11,335 bases of DNA, taken from an uncultured Duganella sp. GTDB lineage: Bacteria; Pseudomonadota; Gammaproteobacteria; Burkholderiales; Burkholderiaceae. The stretch is taken from NCBI GenBank assembly GCA_946482635.1, contig CAMLSG010000180.1, forward strand, positions 1-11,335. The letters run 5' to 3'. Position numbers and translations under genes: made by a program. Under the pieces are notes generated by a model. That model made no database searches and was not told where the DNA came from. It saw only the letters and a program-made list of their open reading frames with translations. Positions 1-6,688 of the stretch are shown here, piece after piece; the first letter of the stretch is position 1, and every line of letters begins with the position of its first letter.

Positions 1-315
1 TACGCCATGGTCGACCGCGACGACGACCTGAAAATCGGCATCAAGACTTCCGCCATCACTTTCGGCCGCTTCGACGTCGCTGCCATCATGATCTGCTACG
101 CGGTGCATCTTGCCATCCTGCTGGTGGTTGGCCGGCAGTTCGGCCTGGGCCTGCCTTTCCTGGCAGGCATGGCGGTAGCTGCAGCTTGCGCGATTTACCA
201 CTACTTCCTGATCCGCGGCCGCGAGCGTGCGCCCTGCTTTGCCGCCTTCCGCCACAATAACTACCTCGGCGCCGCTGTCTTCGCAGGCATTGCGCTCGAC
301 TACGCGTTGCGCTGA
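1..315 (+). CDS. ubiA: 4-hydroxybenzoate octaprenyltransferase UbiA, C-terminal part (5' end outside the window)
   Basis: Integral inner-membrane prenyltransferase that attaches the polyprenyl chain to 4-hydroxybenzoate in ubiquinone synthesis. Only the last 104 residues are present. The reading frame is open from base 1, so the ATG at 7 is an internal Met, not a start. The fragment opens with YAMVDRDDD, the second Asp-rich (diphosphate/Mg2+ binding) motif of UbiA enzymes, followed by [13 protein letters not shown], also typical of the family. Three hydrophobic segments follow at about fragment residues 23-42, 49-70 and 86-103, matching the C-terminal transmembrane helices. It ends in a TGA stop after DYALR. 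Full-length UbiA is usually about 290 residues, so roughly two thirds lies upstream. Identification is by family resemblance and is strong. Confidence 0.93.
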   Translation, partial: YAMVDRDDDLKIGIKTSAITFGRFDVAAIMICYAVHLAILLVVGRQFGLGLPFLAGMAVAAACAIYHYFLIRGRERAPCFAAFRHNNYLGAAVFAGIALDYALR

Positions 316-317
316 CC

Positions 318-323
318 TATACT
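318..323 (+). promoter_or_regulatory. Candidate -10 element for the DUF883 gene
   Basis: TATACT lies just after the ubiA stop and 47 bases before the DUF883 start codon, so a separate promoter is possible. The octamer TATACTGG recurs at 1810, 49 bases before the beta-helix gene, at almost the same distance from its start codon. No convincing -35 is seen at 16-18 bases spacing, so this is weak. Confidence 0.3.
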
Positions 324-364
324 GGAATTTACCCCCGAGTGCTGTTCACTGAGACGAGGCGATC

Positions 365-745
365 ATGGACCAGACACCACAAAGTACGACGGCGAAACCA
401 AACGGCGGCGGCGTTGCCAACGGCAAGAGCCATAGCCACAACGAAAGCATGGAAGCCCGCGAAAAGCTGATGGGCGACCTCAAACAGGCCGTGCAGGATG
501 CCGAAACCTGGCTGCGCAATGCCGCCACGGCCAATTCCGAAGACCTCGGCCTGGTCAAGGCCAAGTTCGAAGACACGCTGCGCACCGCCAAGCGCGACCT
601 GCTGAAGCTGGAAGACAGCATGATTGCCCGCGGCAAGATGGCAGCCCAGGCTACCGACCACTATGTGCACGACAATCCATGGAAGTCGGTTGCCACCGGT
701 GCTGCCATCGGCGTGATTGTCGGCCTGCTGATCGCGCGCCGCTGA
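365..745 (+). CDS. DUF883 family (ElaB/YqjD-like) membrane-anchored protein
   Basis: Small protein of 126 residues. Residues 1-30 are polar and low in complexity (Gly, Asn, Ser, His). Residues 30-100 are charged and predicted helical, with heptad-like Leu/Ala spacing. A C-terminal membrane anchor (about 108-124) follows the family hallmark NPWKSVATGAAIG and ends in the basic tail ARR. This is the layout of DUF883 proteins; the E. coli members YqjD, ElaB and YgaM are inner-membrane proteins, and YqjD has been reported to bind stationary-phase ribosomes. Whether this homologue does so is inference. The start is supported by a CGAGG ribosome binding site at 355-359, five bases from the ATG. The gene sits 49 bases after ubiA and converges on the GlxA-like gene with nine bases between their stop codons. 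Confidence 0.87.
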   Translation: MDQTPQSTTAKPNGGGVANGKSHSHNESMEAREKLMGDLKQAVQDAETWLRNAATANSEDLGLVKAKFEDTLRTAKRDLLKLEDSMIARGKMAAQATDHYVHDNPWKSVATGAAIGVIVGLLIARR

Positions 746-754
746 ACCTTCGCT

Positions 755-1747
755 TCAGTCGCGCCGCGCAGCCGCCGCTGCGCGGTAGGCTGCGGGCGTG
801 GTGTCGAACAGCTGGCTGAAGGTGCGCCGCAGCATGGCTTCCGTGCGGAAGCCCGATTGCAGCGCCACCTGCAGCATCGACAGGCCGGGACGGGCCAGCA
901 ACTCCTTCGCATATTCGCCGCGGCAGCGCGCGATGTAGAGGTGCGGCGGCATGCCCACCGCATGCTGGAAGCGGCGCGAGAAATTGCGCACGCTCATGGC
1001 TGTGCGCTGGGCAGCGCCTTCCACTGTCAACTCCTGCTTGAAGCAGCGCTCGATGTATTCCTGCGCCTGGCGGATGCGCTGGTCGCCATGCTGCTTCAGC
1101 CCCGCATTGCGCAGGGCAAGGTGGCCGGCACTGGGCTGGCTGGGAGGATTGGTGTAGCGCGAAAGCTTGTGCGCCACCGCGTCGCCATGGAAATGCCCGA
1201 CCAGGTAGCTGCACGCATCGAGGCAGGGATTGACCGAGCCGGCGCTGATGATGCTGCCGTCGATCACCAGCGGCACGTCCGGGCTGAAACGCACGTCGGG
1301 ATAGTGCTGGGCGAAGACGCGCTGGTCGGACAGGTTGCCGGTGACTTCGCGGCCATCGAGCAGGCCCGTTTCGGCCAGGATGCGCATGCCGCCTGCCATG
1401 CCCACCAGCACGGCGCCGGCGGCATGGGCTTGCAGCAGCCAGTCGCGCAGCGCCGGCGGGATCGGCTGGCGCGCAGCCAGCGGCAGGTAATACGGCGGCA
1501 CGATCACGGCATGGGGCAGCGGCATGTCCGCCAGCGTCGCTTCCGGCTGCAAGGGCGGCCCCGTGAATGAGCGCACCGGACGCTGATCGATGGCTACCAG
1601 GCGCGCCCGGAACAATTCCGCGGCCCGCAAGTCGGCGTTGCGAGCATGCAGCGTGCCGGCGATGGCAAACGCCTCCCGCGCCAGCAGGGCAAGGCCTCCC
1701 CAGCAGTCGTCCCCAATGCAGATGGCGATAGTAACCGGCGCTCTCAT
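755..1747 (-). CDS. GlxA-family transcriptional regulator (DJ-1/PfpI domain + AraC-type HTH), without the usual elbow cysteine
   Basis: Putative transcription factor of 330 residues. An N-terminal DJ-1/PfpI amidotransferase-like domain spans about 5-185. A C-terminal AraC/XylS DNA-binding domain spans about 223-322, with two helix-turn-helix units near 242-261 (TVEGAAQRTAMSVRNFSRRF) and 289-311, and the end PAAYRAA. Family members usually carry S-x-C-T-G-A-F at the nucleophile elbow; here it is GMAGGMR, with Ala118 where Cys is expected, while the following LAETGLLDGR is conserved. The N-terminal domain is therefore probably a ligand or dimer module, not an enzyme. I chose the ATG at 1747. 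A GTG at 1786 would add 13 residues but would place the direct repeat at 1750-1779 inside the gene; neither start has a good ribosome binding site. It is divergent from the beta-helix operon and a natural candidate to regulate it. The ligand is unknown. Confidence 0.88.
   Translation of the reverse strand: MRAPVTIAICIGDDCWGGLALLAREAFAIAGTLHARNADLRAAELFRARLVAIDQRPVRSFTGPPLQPEATLADMPLPHAVIVPPYYLPLAARQPIPPALRDWLLQAHAAGAVLVGMAGGMRILAETGLLDGREVTGNLSDQRVFAQHYPDVRFSPDVPLVIDGSIISAGSVNPCLDACSYLVGHFHGDAVAHKLSRYTNPPSQPSAGHLALRNAGLKQHGDQRIRQAQEYIERCFKQELTVEGAAQRTAMSVRNFSRRFQHAVGMPPHLYIARCRGEYAKELLARPGLSMLQVALQSGFRTEAMLRRTFSQLFDTTPAAYRAAAAARRD
764..785. other. Perfect 9-bp GC hairpin in the convergent DUF883/glxA-like junction
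   Basis: The arms CCGCGCAGC (764-772) and GCTGCGCGG (777-785) are perfect inverted repeats around a 4-base loop. The hairpin lies 18 bases beyond the DUF883 stop and inside the last codons of the opposing regulator gene (its Ala/Arg-rich tail). It could help end the DUF883 transcript. No T-run follows on either strand, so it is not a classical intrinsic terminator, and it may simply reflect GC-rich Ala codons. Confidence 0.35.
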
Positions 1748-1749
1748 CC

Positions 1750-1779
1750 TGGCCGATACTAACAGCAGAATTGGCCGAT
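1750..1779. promoter_or_regulatory. Candidate AraC-type operator: 8-bp direct repeat, 22-bp period
   Basis: TGGCCGAT occurs at 1750-1757 and again at 1772-1779 in the same orientation, so the half-sites start 22 bases apart, about two helical turns. AraC-family proteins commonly bind as dimers to direct repeats with about this spacing. The site lies immediately upstream of the GlxA-like gene's ATG and upstream of the beta-helix operon, so it could serve autoregulation and control of the operon. The repeat is seen directly; its role is inferred. Confidence 0.42.
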
Positions 1780-1809
1780 CTTGCACATATCATTTCAATA
1801 ATGGACAGA

Positions 1810-1815
1810 TATACT
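1810..1815 (+). promoter_or_regulatory. Candidate -10 element of the beta-helix/cytochrome/receptor operon
   Basis: TATACT lies in the 111-base intergenic region, 49 bases before the start codon at 1859, in an AT-richer stretch than its surroundings. No good -35 is found at normal spacing, which would fit an activator-dependent promoter given the AraC-type direct repeat upstream. The same octamer TATACTGG precedes the DUF883 gene. Weak evidence. Confidence 0.3.
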
Positions 1816-1858
1816 GGCTTCGCTGCTGCATCCCTACAACAATAAATGGGAGACATGT

Positions 1859-3106
1859 ATGTACAAAGCCATCGGCGCGCTCGCGCTGTGCGGCCTGCTA
1901 TCCGCCTGCTACAAGACCACGCCTTCCCTGCCGGCGCCTGCTTCGGCTGCCGACATCGCGTTCCAGAAGCAACTCCAGGAACAACTGCTCGACGCCAAGC
2001 CCGGCTCGGTGATCGAGATCCCTGCCGGTAAATTCAAGTTCACCAGTGGGCTGCAGCTGCGCGCCGACGGCGTGACCATCCGCGGCGCCGGCATGGACAA
2101 GACCGTTTTGTCTTTCAAGCCGCAAGTAACGGGACCGGAAGGCTTGCTCGTCTACGGCAACAACTTCACCATCGAAGGCCTGACCATCGAGGATTCCAAG
2201 GGCGATGGGCTGAAGATCAATGACGGCGACCACATTACGATCCGCCAGGTGAAGGTGCAATGGACCGGCGGCTCCAAGGTGACCAACGGCGCGTACGGCA
2301 TCTATCCCGTCAAGACAAAGAATGTGCTGATCGACCAATGCGTGGCCATTGCCGCGTCGGACGCCGGCATCTATGTCGGCCAGTCGCAGAATGTGGTGGT
2401 GCGCAATTCGCGCGCCGAGGCCAACGTGGCCGGCATTGAAATCGAAAACACCATCAACGCCGACGTCTACGACAATGTCGCCACCCGCAATACCGGCGGC
2501 ATCCTGGTGTTCAATATGCCGAACCTGCAGCAGCCGGGACACAGCACGCGCGTGTTCAGGAACAAGGTCGACGAAAACAACCTGGGCAACTTCGCCGCCA
2601 AGGGCACGGCGGTGGCCAGCGTGCCGGCCGGCTCGGGCGTGGTGATCAACTCGAATTCGAAGGTGGAGATCTTCGACAACGACATCACCAATAACCAGAC
2701 CGCCAACGTCATCATCTCCAGTTACCACTCGACCGGCTACTTCACAGAGAAAGGCGTGGCCAAGGATTACGATCCGTATCCGAAAGCGATCTACGTCTAC
2801 GGCAACCGCTTCAAGGGCGGCGGCGATTCACCGGATGGACTGGACCTGAAAGCGCTGAAGGTGGCGATGTACGGACTGTCCGGCCACCTGCCCGACGTGC
2901 TGTGGGACGGCTACGCCGACAATGCGCTGGCCAAAAACGGCGTCATGCCGGCCGAAACACGCATCTGCGTGCAGGACGGCGTCGAAGTGCTGAACGCCGA
3001 TGGCCCCAACAAATACAAGAACCCGAAAGCCGATTCGGCCCCGCACCGCTGCCAGTTGGCCAAGCTGCCGCCGGTCACCATCCCTCAACTCAGCTCGCAA
3101 TCCTGA
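1859..3106 (+). CDS. Parallel beta-helix repeat lipoprotein (TIGR03805-type), partner of the diheme cytochrome
   Basis: Predicted envelope lipoprotein of 415 residues. The N-terminus MYKAIGALALCGLLSAC ends in a lipobox (LSAC), giving lipidation at Cys17; +2 is Tyr, so outer-membrane sorting is plausible. After a linker, residues about 45-310 form a right-handed parallel beta-helix, with repeated short strands such as GVTIRGAG, NFTIEGLTI, HITIRQVKV, NVLIDQCVA, NVVVRNSRA and ADVYDNVA, each about 22-25 residues apart and rich in Asn and Gly turns. The C-terminal region is non-repetitive and holds two cysteines (370, 398) that could form a disulfide. The fold is shared with pectate lyases and NosD, but I see no lyase active site. 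The start is supported by GGGAG at 1848-1852, six bases before the ATG. Its stop overlaps the next start (TGATG), implying translational coupling. Function unknown; a glycan-binding, glycan-modifying or metallocentre-maturation role is speculation. Confidence 0.9.
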   Translation: MYKAIGALALCGLLSACYKTTPSLPAPASAADIAFQKQLQEQLLDAKPGSVIEIPAGKFKFTSGLQLRADGVTIRGAGMDKTVLSFKPQVTGPEGLLVYGNNFTIEGLTIEDSKGDGLKINDGDHITIRQVKVQWTGGSKVTNGAYGIYPVKTKNVLIDQCVAIAASDAGIYVGQSQNVVVRNSRAEANVAGIEIENTINADVYDNVATRNTGGILVFNMPNLQQPGHSTRVFRNKVDENNLGNFAAKGTAVASVPAGSGVVINSNSKVEIFDNDITNNQTANVIISSYHSTGYFTEKGVAKDYDPYPKAIYVYGNRFKGGGDSPDGLDLKALKVAMYGLSGHLPDVLWDGYADNALAKNGVMPAETRICVQDGVEVLNADGPNKYKNPKADSAPHRCQLAKLPPVTIPQLSSQS

Positions 3107-4230
3107 TGAAGCTTGTCGTCCCTGCTTTCCGCCCGCTTTGGGCGGCCGGCATGGCGGTGTGCGCGCTCGTTCTAGCGTCGTGCGCACGCAGCCCTGCCCC
3201 GCCTGCCGAACCCGTGAAATTCATCGCCGAAGGCCGGCCCGAGAAACTCAGCGAATGGCGCCTGATGGCCGCCAGCGAAGGCCGTCTGGTGCTGAACAAG
3301 GAAGTGCTGCCCTATACCCTGAACACCCCACTATTCAGCGACTATGCCCACAAGCTGCGCACGGTATGGATGCCGAAAGGCGTGTCGGCCGCGTACAAGG
3401 CCGATACTGCTTTTGACTTCCCGGTCGGGACCATCATCAGCAAGACCTTCTACTACCCGCGCGACGGCAGCAGCCAGGCCGTGCTGGCCACCGACGACAA
3501 CGGCACGGACACGGCGCTCGACCTGGGCAAGGTGCGGCTGATGGAGACGCGGCTGCTGGTGCGGCGCGAGAGCGGCTGGATCGCCCTGCCCTATGTCTGG
3601 AACGAAGCGCAGACCGAGGCCGAACTGAAACGCACCGGCGACCAGGTGCCGATGGAGCTGGTGTCGGCGCATGGCCGCCAGAAGTTCACCTACGTGGTGC
3701 CGAACGTGAACCAGTGCGCCTCCTGCCATGTGGCGGACCTGAAGAGCAAGAAGTTCGAACCGCTTGGCCTGAAAGCGCGCCACATCAACCTGAACGGCCA
3801 GCTGGAGAAGATGGTGCAGGCGGGCTACCTGCAGGGAGTCCCGGCCGCAGCCGACGTGCCGCACAACGTCGACTGGCGCGACAAGGCCGCCTCGATCGAC
3901 GCCCGCGCCCGCGCCTACCTCGACATCAACTGCGCCCACTGCCACAACAACAAGGGCACCGCCAACACCACCGCCCTGCACCTGGAAGTCGGCGCGCCGG
4001 CCAACCAGCACCTGGGCTTGTGCAAGCCGCCCGTGGCGGCAGGCGCCGGCACCGGCGGCAATTCCTTCGGCATCAACCCCGGCAAACCGGACGACTCGAT
4101 CTTCGTATTCCGCCTGAAGTCGACCGAAACGGGCGTGATGATGCCGGAACTGGGACGCACGACCTCGCACCGGGAAGGCGTTGAACTGATACGCGAATGG
4201 ATCGCATCGATGAAGGAAAGCTGCAACTGA
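3106..4230 (+). CDS. SO2930/HNE_0200-family diheme c-type cytochrome, lipoprotein
   Basis: Predicted lipoprotein of 374 residues with two covalent haem c sites. The signal peptide ends in LASC, giving lipidation at Cys26. Residues about 35-195 form the family's characteristic N-terminal domain, with the stretch PYTLNTPLFSDYAHKLRTVW and no haem motif. The two haem-binding motifs are C204-A-S-C-H208 and C276-A-H-C-H280. Met345 or Met346 (MMPELG) is a likely distal ligand for the second haem. The family is recorded as pairing with parallel beta-helix proteins, as here. The ATG shares its A with the last base of the upstream TGA stop (3104-3108), so translation is probably coupled, and this fixes the start; an upstream in-frame extension from 2902 would overlap the beta-helix gene and lose the signal peptide. 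The receptor gene follows 18 bases later. Redox partner and substrate are unknown. Confidence 0.92.
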   Translation: MKLVVPAFRPLWAAGMAVCALVLASCARSPAPPAEPVKFIAEGRPEKLSEWRLMAASEGRLVLNKEVLPYTLNTPLFSDYAHKLRTVWMPKGVSAAYKADTAFDFPVGTIISKTFYYPRDGSSQAVLATDDNGTDTALDLGKVRLMETRLLVRRESGWIALPYVWNEAQTEAELKRTGDQVPMELVSAHGRQKFTYVVPNVNQCASCHVADLKSKKFEPLGLKARHINLNGQLEKMVQAGYLQGVPAAADVPHNVDWRDKAASIDARARAYLDINCAHCHNNKGTANTTALHLEVGAPANQHLGLCKPPVAAGAGTGGNSFGINPGKPDDSIFVFRLKSTETGVMMPELGRTTSHREGVELIREWIASMKESCN

Positions 4231-4248
4231 TAACAACAAGGAGACCAC

Positions 4249-6642
4249 ATGAAGCTGCGCAAGAAAGTCCTGTCGTCCAGCATTGCCAGCGCGCTGCTCG
4301 CCTGCAGCGGCGCCGCCATGGCCGCCGATCCGGCGCCGAAGGAGGAAACCCATGTGGTGGTCGTCACCGCGCAGAACCGCACGCAGCAGGCGCAGGACGT
4401 GCCGATTGCGCTGCAGATCATCGGCGCCGACCAGATCGACAAACTGGCCGCACCCAGCCTGGCTGAAATGAACGGCTACATTCCCGGCCTGTCGGTCAAC
4501 GCCGAGCAGGCCACCCAGCCCTCGCTCTCGCTGCGCGGCATCGGCACCGGCGACTTCGGCATCGGTACCGACGCCCCGGTCGGCATGTACATCGATGGCG
4601 TCTACGCCGGCAAGACCGGCGGCGCGATCATGAACTTCAACGACGTGCAGCGCATCGAAGTGCTGAAAGGCCCGCAAGGCACCCTGTTCGGACGCAATAG
4701 CGCGGCCGGCGCCATCTCGGTCGTGACGCGCGAACCGGGCCGCGACAACGAACTGGAAGCGCGCCTGCGCTACGGCCGTTTCCACACCCGCAATGTGGAA
4801 CTGCTGGCCAACACCCCGCTGGGCGACACCACGGCGCTGCGCATCACCGCCGTGCACCACGGCACCGATGGCTGGCTGAAAGATGCGGCCACCGGGGAAA
4901 AGCTGCAGCATGGCACCGACAACGGCGTGCGCGCCACCCTGCGCTGGGATGCACCGGCGCGCGCCAAGGTATTGCTGTCGGTGGAGGCGGAAAAACTCGA
5001 CCACATGGCGCGGCCCGCCATCGGCCTGGTGGCCGGCGTGCCGGTAGTGCCGGCCGATCCATCCACCTACCTCGACCCGCGCACGGCGCCGGTCTACAAC
5101 GACGCCATGAACAATGGCGAAACGCGCGACTTCCGCGGCAGCACCCTGCGCATTGAGGTGCCGCTGGGCTGGGCCACCTTCAACTCCACCACCGGCTACC
5201 GCCGTTTCGATTCGCGCAACCGGCAGGACAATGACGGCACCGACCTGCCCACCCATTACGTCGACACGGAGAACTCGGAGCGCAACCGCAGCTGGCAGCA
5301 GGAATTCCGCCTCTCGGGCAATACCGGCATGGCCGACTGGGTGACGGGGCTCAGCTTCTATCACGAGAAAGCCCGGCAGACCAGCCAGGTCAACACCAAC
5401 ACCAATACCCTCGACACCATCTTCGGCAACGTCGCCAGCTTCCCTGTTTTCAGCCTGCTGGAAGGCGCGGCGGTAGCGGTGGACATTCCGGCCGGCCTGC
5501 TGGGCAACCCGTGGCAGGAAAACATGCACGTCGAAGGCCGCTACAAGGCAACCGCGATCTACGGCGACGTGATCTGGCACCTGGCGCCAAAGCTGAACCT
5601 GACCACCGGCGTGCGCTACACGCGCGACGACAAGCGCTTCAGCTGGTACAGCCCGCCGCGCACCGCGGCCGGCCTGGACGACAGCATCACCCGCCTGCAA
5701 AACCTCGGATTCTTCGACGCGCTGGTCGGCATGGGCGCCCTCACGCCGGAGCAGTTGATGATGGCGCTGGGCGCCATGACCCAGAACATCGAATTCACCA
5801 GTGCCGGCGCCACCACCGCGCCGCTGTCGAAAAAGAACAAATGGAACGACACCAGCCCGCGCGCGGTGCTCGACTACAAGCTCAATGACGACATGATGGT
5901 CTACGGCTCCATCGCCAAGGGCTACCAGGCAGGCGGCTTCAATGCGCTGCAGGTGAACGCCACCTACGACCCCGAAAAGGTCTGGAATGCCGAAGTCGGG
6001 GTGAAGAACTACTACCGCCAGTACAAGCTGCTGGTGAACGCCTCGCTGTACAAGTACAAGTTCAGCAACCTGCAATCGCTGGCACTGGTGAACAACGGCT
6101 CCGCCATCCCGACCTACCAGGTCACCAGCAGCGACCAGGAAGCGCACGGCCTGGACTTCGAATTGCGCTGGCAGCCGATGCGCGACCTGCGCCTGAACAT
6201 GAGCACCGCCTACATCGACCAGACCTACAAGACCTTCACCACCAGCGACGGCATCAAGCTCGATGGCCAGCCGGTCGGCACGCCGAAATGGACCACCGCG
6301 GTCGGCGCCGATTACTGGGTGCGCGACGTGGCGGGGGGGGACCTGAACTTCACGCTGCAGCACGCGTATACCGGCGCCACGCGCTGCAATGCCGATGCCT
6401 TGCAGGGCGCCTGCCTGGCCACCCCGCGCTTCCGCGTCGGCGGCGCCACCCAGCGCACCGATTTCCGCGCCGGCTACGAGGCGGCCAGCCATAAGTGGGC
6501 GGTGGCGCTATTTGCCAACAACCTGTTCGACAAGCGCTACGTGACCAGCGTCGGGAACATGACCACGGGCCTACTTGGCACGCCGTACGCCATGGTCAAT
6601 TCGCCACGCCAGGTGGGGGTCGAACTGCGCGTGAACATGTGA
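4249..6642 (+). CDS. TonB-dependent outer-membrane receptor
   Basis: Receptor of 797 residues that would import a ligand across the outer membrane using TonB/ExbB/ExbD energy. The signal peptide (about 1-25) ends in AMA before ADPAP. A TonB-box-like strand, HVVVVTAQ, lies at 35-42. The plug domain (about 45-160) carries family motifs PSLSLRGIG, VGMYIDGVYAG, DVQRIEVLKGPQGTLFGRNS and GAISVVT. The rest is a 22-strand-type barrel with typical late motifs YGSIAKGYQAGGFN and LFANNLFDKRYV. Length is normal. No STN signalling domain is present, so sigma/anti-sigma control through the plug is unlikely. The start has AAGGAG at 4238-4243, five bases before the ATG. It is the third gene of the operon. 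The C-terminus is odd: it ends RVNM, where receptors usually end in an aromatic residue. A G8 tract lies at 6333-6340. The ligand cannot be read from the sequence. Confidence 0.93.
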   Translation: MKLRKKVLSSSIASALLACSGAAMAADPAPKEETHVVVVTAQNRTQQAQDVPIALQIIGADQIDKLAAPSLAEMNGYIPGLSVNAEQATQPSLSLRGIGTGDFGIGTDAPVGMYIDGVYAGKTGGAIMNFNDVQRIEVLKGPQGTLFGRNSAAGAISVVTREPGRDNELEARLRYGRFHTRNVELLANTPLGDTTALRITAVHHGTDGWLKDAATGEKLQHGTDNGVRATLRWDAPARAKVLLSVEAEKLDHMARPAIGLVAGVPVVPADPSTYLDPRTAPVYNDAMNNGETRDFRGSTLRIEVPLGWATFNSTTGYRRFDSRNRQDNDGTDLPTHYVDTENSERNRSWQQEFRLSGNTGMADWVTGLSFYHEKARQTSQVNTNTNTLDTIFGNVASFPVFSLLEGAAVAVDIPAGLLGNPWQENMHVEGRYKATAIYGDVIWHLAPKLNLTTGVRYTRDDKRFSWYSPPRTAAGLDDSITRLQNLGFFDALVGMGALTPEQLMMALGAMTQNIEFTSAGATTAPLSKKNKWNDTSPRAVLDYKLNDDMMVYGSIAKGYQAGGFNALQVNATYDPEKVWNAEVGVKNYYRQYKLLVNASLYKYKFSNLQSLALVNNGSAIPTYQVTSSDQEAHGLDFELRWQPMRDLRLNMSTAYIDQTYKTFTTSDGIKLDGQPVGTPKWTTAVGADYWVRDVAGGDLNFTLQHAYTGATRCNADALQGACLATPRFRVGGATQRTDFRAGYEAASHKWAVALFANNLFDKRYVTSVGNMTTGLLGTPYAMVNSPRQVGVELRVNM
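6333..6340 (+). repeat. Run of eight G inside the receptor gene
   Basis: The tract encodes the end of A695, Gly696, Gly697 and the first base of Asp698 in a barrel-strand region. It is the most obvious homopolymer in the window. Poly-G tracts in surface-protein genes can vary by slippage in some bacteria, but eight bases is short and GC-rich genomes produce such runs by chance. The frame is intact here. Confidence 0.9.
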
Positions 6643-6658
6643 CGAGTTATAGTAAAAT
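6631..6658 (+). promoter_or_regulatory. Candidate promoter of the hybrid kinase gene
   Basis: GTGAAC (6631-6636, weak -35) is followed after 16 bases by TAAAAT (6653-6658, good -10 match). TATAGT at 6648-6653 is an alternative -10. The AT-rich patch lies in the 46-base gap after the receptor stop. No terminator-like hairpin separates the receptor from the kinase, so read-through from the operon is also possible. Confidence 0.33.
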
Positions 6659-6688
6659 CAACCCCTTAGCCAAAACTTTCATGCTGCA

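Noticed and set aside
1898..2728. Open reading frame of 276 codons on the minus strand, opposite the beta-helix gene
   Set aside because: Val, Asp and His-rich repeats simply mirror the periodic Ile, Asn and Asp codons of the beta-helix on the other strand.
2902..3105. Upstream in-frame extension of the diheme cytochrome (442 residues)
   Set aside because: It would lie within the beta-helix coding region and bury the signal peptide and lipobox that start properly at the ATG at 3106.
5389..5411. Short AACACC-type tandem repeat in the receptor gene encoding Asn-Thr repeats
   Set aside because: Only about three imperfect units; normal for an extracellular loop and too short to call a variable repeat.
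3331..6492. Open reading frame of 1053 codons on the minus strand, opposite the cytochrome and receptor genes
   Set aside because: It is rich in His, Ala, Gly, Arg and Val as expected for the antisense of GC-rich coding DNA, has no recognisable domain, and both plus-strand genes beneath it are clear family members with ribosome binding sites.
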